DNA from: Streptomyces sp. SCUT-3
Lineage (GTDB): Bacteria; Actinomycetota; Actinomycetes; Streptomycetales; Streptomycetaceae
DNA: 64,000 bases
Direction of reading: 5' to 3'
Assembly: GCF_014083985.1 (NCBI RefSeq)
Contig: NZ_CP046907.1
Location: 3,882,501-3,946,500, forward strand
This document shows positions 61,576 through 64,000 of this stretch, in pieces. The notes below the pieces were generated by a model. That model did no database searches and was not told the origin of the DNA. It worked only from the letters and a program-made list of their open reading frames with translations. Each line of letters opens with the position of its first letter. The stretch's first letter is position 1. Made by a program: the position numbers and the translations under genes.

Positions 61576-62244
61576 GTGACCGCGGAGACCTCGCAGACGC
61601 TCGACCGGGGCCTGCGCGTGCTGAAACTGCTCGCCGAGACCGACCACGGCCTGACCGTGACCGAGCTGGCGAACAAGCTGGGCGTCAACCGGACCGTGGT
61701 GTACCGGCTGCTCGCCACTCTGGAGCAGCACAGCCTGGTCCGCCGCGACCTGGGCGGCCGGGCCAGGGTCGGCCTGGGCGTGCTGCGCCTGGCCCACCAG
61801 GTGCACCCGCTGCTGCGCGAGGCCGCCATGCCCGCGCTGCGCAGCCTCGCCGAGGACGTCGGCGCCACCGCTCACCTGACCCTGGTCGACGGCAACGAGG
61901 CACTGGCGGTGGCCGTCGTCGAACCCAGCTGGACCGACTACCACGTCGCCTACCGCACCGGGTTCCGGCACCCGCTCGACCGGGGAGCGGCCGGCCGGGC
62001 CATCCTGGCCGGCCGCAGGATCCAGGACGGCGCGGCCGACGCCGCTCCGGACGAGGGGCCCTCCGGCTGCGTGACCACCGAGGGCGAGCTGGAGGCCGGG
62101 GCCAGCGGGGCGGCCGCGCCGCTGCTGGGGGTCGCCGGGATCGAGGGGAGCGTCGGCGTGGTGATGCTCGCCGGCAGGGTCCCCGACCGGGTGGGGCCCA
62201 GGGTGGTCGAGGCCGCCGCCGAGGTCGCCGACGCCCTGCGCTGA
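61576..62244 (+). CDS. IclR-family transcriptional regulator
   Basis: 222 residues. N-terminal winged helix at about 8-65: TLDRGLRVLKLLAETDHGLTVTELANKLGVNRTVVYRLLATLEQHSLVRRD. The effector domain is short, with FRHPLDRGAAGRAILAGR. GTG 61576, with GAGGGGG upstream. The regulated pathway is not evident from neighbours. Confidence 0.92.
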   Translation: MTAETSQTLDRGLRVLKLLAETDHGLTVTELANKLGVNRTVVYRLLATLEQHSLVRRDLGGRARVGLGVLRLAHQVHPLLREAAMPALRSLAEDVGATAHLTLVDGNEALAVAVVEPSWTDYHVAYRTGFRHPLDRGAAGRAILAGRRIQDGAADAAPDEGPSGCVTTEGELEAGASGAAAPLLGVAGIEGSVGVVMLAGRVPDRVGPRVVEAAAEVADALR

Positions 62245-62334
62245 CCCCGGGGAGCCGCCGCGCCCGGCCGGCCTGTCCGGCCCGCGCCCGGCCGGCCTCG
62301 CGCTCGGCCCGCCCGGCCCCGGGCGGCGGTGGAC

Positions 62335-62340
62335 TAGATT
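62335..62340 (+). promoter_or_regulatory. Candidate -10 hexamer TAGATT, leaderless S16-type gene
   Basis: TAGATT ends 6 bases before ATG 62347, with no Shine-Dalgarno sequence. It is the same hexamer and spacing as for the HAD gene at 344. Confidence 0.45.
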
Positions 62341-62346
62341 TTGTGC

Positions 62347-63135
62347 ATGCCCTCGCTGTCCCGCCGCACCCGCGCCCTCGCGTTGTGCTCCGTGCCCGTC
62401 GCGGCGCTCCTCGCCACGGCCGCGCTGGCCCCCCTGCCCTACGTCCTGGCCGAACCCGGGATGACCGCCGACGTCCTCGGCGAGGACCACGGCCGGCAGA
62501 TCATCTCCGTCTCCGGCCACGACACCCGCGACACCAGCGGCCGACTGCTCATGACGACCATCGCGGCCACCTCCCCGGACGCCGCGGTCCGGCTGCCCGA
62601 CGTGCTCTCCGCCTGGTTCCGCACCGACCGGGCGGCCATGCCGGCCGACGTGGTCTACCCGGAGGGCGAGTCGCAGAAGGAGATCGAGGAGTACAACCAG
62701 GAGCAGATGACGAAGTCCCAGGACGACGCGACCGCAGCCGCCCTGTCGCAGCTGCGGCTGCGGCCCGACGACGTCGACGTCACCCTGCACCTGGCGGAGG
62801 TGGGCGGCCCCAGCGCCGGGCTGATGTTCACCCTGGGGATCGTCGACAAGATCGACGGCGACGGCAGCGGGGGAGACCTGACCGGCGGGAGGACGATCGC
62901 CGGCACCGGCACCATCGAGCCGGACGGCACGGTCGGCCCGGTCGGCGGCGTCCCCCTGAAGACCCAGGCGGCCAAACGCGACGGGGCCACCGTCTTCCTG
63001 GTGCCGGAGGCCGAGTGCGCGGCCGCCCGGGCCGAACTCCCCGAGGGGCTGCGGCTGGTGCCGGTCGGGGAGCTGGACGACGCCCTGGAGTCCCTGAAGG
63101 CGCTGCGCACCGGCGGCACCGTGCCCGCCTGCTGA
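62347..63135 (+). CDS. Membrane-anchored Lon-type (S16) protease, YlbL-like
   Basis: 262 residues. A signal anchor is at about 9-32 (ALALCSVPVAALLATAALAPLPYVLAE). The C-terminal half is the S16 domain, with Ser156 in GGPSAGLMFTLGI and Lys205 in GGVPLKTQAAKRDG as the catalytic pair. The middle PDZ domain usual in YlbL proteins is missing or vestigial. It should work outside the cytoplasm on an unknown substrate. Start ATG 62347 is supported by the adjoining -10 hexamer. Confidence 0.88.
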   Translation: MPSLSRRTRALALCSVPVAALLATAALAPLPYVLAEPGMTADVLGEDHGRQIISVSGHDTRDTSGRLLMTTIAATSPDAAVRLPDVLSAWFRTDRAAMPADVVYPEGESQKEIEEYNQEQMTKSQDDATAAALSQLRLRPDDVDVTLHLAEVGGPSAGLMFTLGIVDKIDGDGSGGDLTGGRTIAGTGTIEPDGTVGPVGGVPLKTQAAKRDGATVFLVPEAECAAARAELPEGLRLVPVGELDDALESLKALRTGGTVPAC

Positions 63136-63272
63136 ACGGGACGGCCTGGAGACCCGCCGGACGGCACGGCCGAAGCCGAAGCCGGGGCCGCAGCCGGGGT
63201 CGGGAGCCGGGACCGGAGGGCCGCCGGGCACCGGCCCCGTGAGTGTCCGGCCGGGATGGTTGGATACCGCCC

Positions 63273-63839
63273 ATGACCGATCCGCACCGGCGCGACGTGC
63301 CCGCGAACAGCGCCCACCGGCCCGGACCGGACCTTCGGACGCCGTACCCGCACGGCCCCTTCGTACCGGCGGGCCCCGCGGGCGGCCCGCCGAAGGAACT
63401 GCTGGGCGACGTGGGGAAGCGGCTGCTGGCCCGGATCGTGGACGGCGTCCTCGTCGTGGTGGTCCTGGTCGCGACGGTGCTGCCCTTCGTCTTCGCGGCC
63501 ACGGCCCTGGAGGACGACGGCCCCGCGGCCACGGCGCTCGTCGCCACGGGGATCGTCCTGGGCCTGCTCCTGGCCCTGGCCTACGAACCGTGGACGACGG
63601 GCCGGTACGGCCGGACGCCCGGCAAGCGGCTGTACCGGCTGGAGGTGGTGCGCCTGGCGGACGGAGGGCGGATCGGGCACGGACGCTCCTGGGCGCGTGC
63701 GCTGTCCGGGCTGGTGATGGGCCAGATCCCGTTCCTGGGCCTGCTGGACGTCCTGTGGTGCCTGTGGGACGGCGACCGCCAGTGCCTGCACGACAAGGCG
63801 GCCGGCACCGTGGTGGTCCGCTCCGGCCCTCCCCGCTGA
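63273..63839 (+). CDS. RDD-family membrane protein
   Basis: 188 residues: a Pro-rich N-terminus, then the RDD domain with KRLLARIVDGVLVVVVLVATVL, YEPWTTGRYGRTPGKRLYRLEVVRLADGGRIG and LDVLWCLWDGDRQCLHDKAAGTVVV. Three membrane segments. RDD proteins are linked to ion exchange in some bacteria; role here unknown. ATG 63273 chosen by the domain start. Confidence 0.88.
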   Translation: MTDPHRRDVPANSAHRPGPDLRTPYPHGPFVPAGPAGGPPKELLGDVGKRLLARIVDGVLVVVVLVATVLPFVFAATALEDDGPAATALVATGIVLGLLLALAYEPWTTGRYGRTPGKRLYRLEVVRLADGGRIGHGRSWARALSGLVMGQIPFLGLLDVLWCLWDGDRQCLHDKAAGTVVVRSGPPR

Positions 63840-63866
63840 GGCGGCACGCCGCGCCGCGGGGCCGCC

Positions 63867-63891
63867 GTTCACGGGCCGCCGTTCACGGGCC
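63867..63891. repeat. Short tandem duplication GTTCACGGGCCGCC/GTTCACGGGCCG
   Basis: A 14-bp unit is repeated next to the stop codon of the minus-strand gene at the window edge, giving two alternative TGA stops. Confidence 0.6.
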
Positions 63892-64000
63892 GTCCGAGGC
63901 CGCCTGCTCCACCAGGGGGATCACCCGGTAGGGCACCGGGTTCTCCATCACGATGGCGGTCGCGGCCCGGACGATCCCGCCGAAGCCGACGACCCGGTCG
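63883..64000 (-). CDS. C-terminal end of an unidentified gene (5' end outside window)
   Basis: The minus strand is open from the window edge to TGA at 63885-63883, giving 38 residues: DRVVGFGGIVRAATAIVM, then ENPVPYRVIPLVEQAASDGP. Codon use is normal for a coding region and the other frames are poor. I do not recognise the family from so short a piece. It converges on the RDD gene with 43 bases between the stops. Confidence 0.6.
   Translation of the reverse strand, partial: DRVVGFGGIVRAATAIVMENPVPYRVIPLVEQAASDGP

Overview
The window reads as a stretch of Streptomyces (or very close actinomycete) chromosome. The base composition is very GC-rich with strong third-position bias, GTG and TTG starts are frequent, many genes overlap by ATGA or GTGA, several genes look leaderless, and the gene set is Streptomyces-like: an NAD-glutamate dehydrogenase of the 180-kDa class, twin pkaA/pkaB-type Ser/Thr kinases beside prfB, ftsE-ftsX-S41 protease-smpB-ssrA, narK-nnaR, malic enzyme-HU-murA, and a HelD-type RNA polymerase recycling factor. 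No rRNA, tRNA, CRISPR array or complete insertion sequence was seen; the only RNA gene found is tmRNA.

Layout. 1-8053 (+): tail of a DUF6912-like protein, a HAD phosphatase, P5C dehydrogenase (pruA) and the large NAD-glutamate dehydrogenase, so the last two steps from proline to 2-oxoglutarate sit side by side. 8130-14189: a compact module matching the mycobacterial decaprenylphosphoryl-arabinose (DPA) pathway: PAP2 phosphatase, UbiA phosphoribosyltransferase and GtrA on the minus strand, divergent from a DprE1-like oxidase, a DprE2-like reductase and a polytopic membrane protein that may be the arabinosyltransferase and is broken by a one-base frameshift. 14274-16411 (-): MFS transporter and ArsR-like regulator with a double-dyad operator. 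16598-20253 (-): sugar ABC importer without its own ATPase; the binding-protein gene has a frameshift and one permease carries an inserted extracytoplasmic beta-sandwich domain.

20658-28385: FHA/FtsK-SpoIIIE ATPase (-) divergent from two membrane Ser/Thr kinases (+), a likely phospho-signalling unit. 28494-35464: prfB, a repeat-rich LAETG sortase substrate, a small zinc-ribbon membrane protein, ftsE, ftsX, S41 peptidase, smpB and ssrA (trans-translation genes adjacent). 35649-38310: narK and nnaR (nitrate). 38380-41237: CGNR remnant and HelD. 41615-46154: malic enzyme, HU, murA (-), YqgE/AlgH, DUF3039. 46376-51998: three-subunit xanthine-dehydrogenase-family enzyme whose 2Fe-2S subunit has a roughly 600-residue repetitive N-terminal extension. 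52116-57347: cutA, TetR/MMPL pair with paired operators, MFS. 57462-64000: FUSC-type membrane protein, CBS protein, helicase, IclR regulator, S16-type membrane protease, RDD protein and the end of an unidentified minus-strand gene.

The candidate for a little-described system is the DPA module: Streptomyces are not known for arabinogalactan, so the destination of the lipid-linked arabinose (a wall polymer or a secreted metabolite) is open. The Y/Q/G-rich repetitive extension on an otherwise soluble molybdenum-hydroxylase subunit is the second most unusual object. Two one-base losses in short G/C runs (about 13104 and 20128) may be real pseudogenes or sequencing errors. All product names come from reading motifs; no database search was run.
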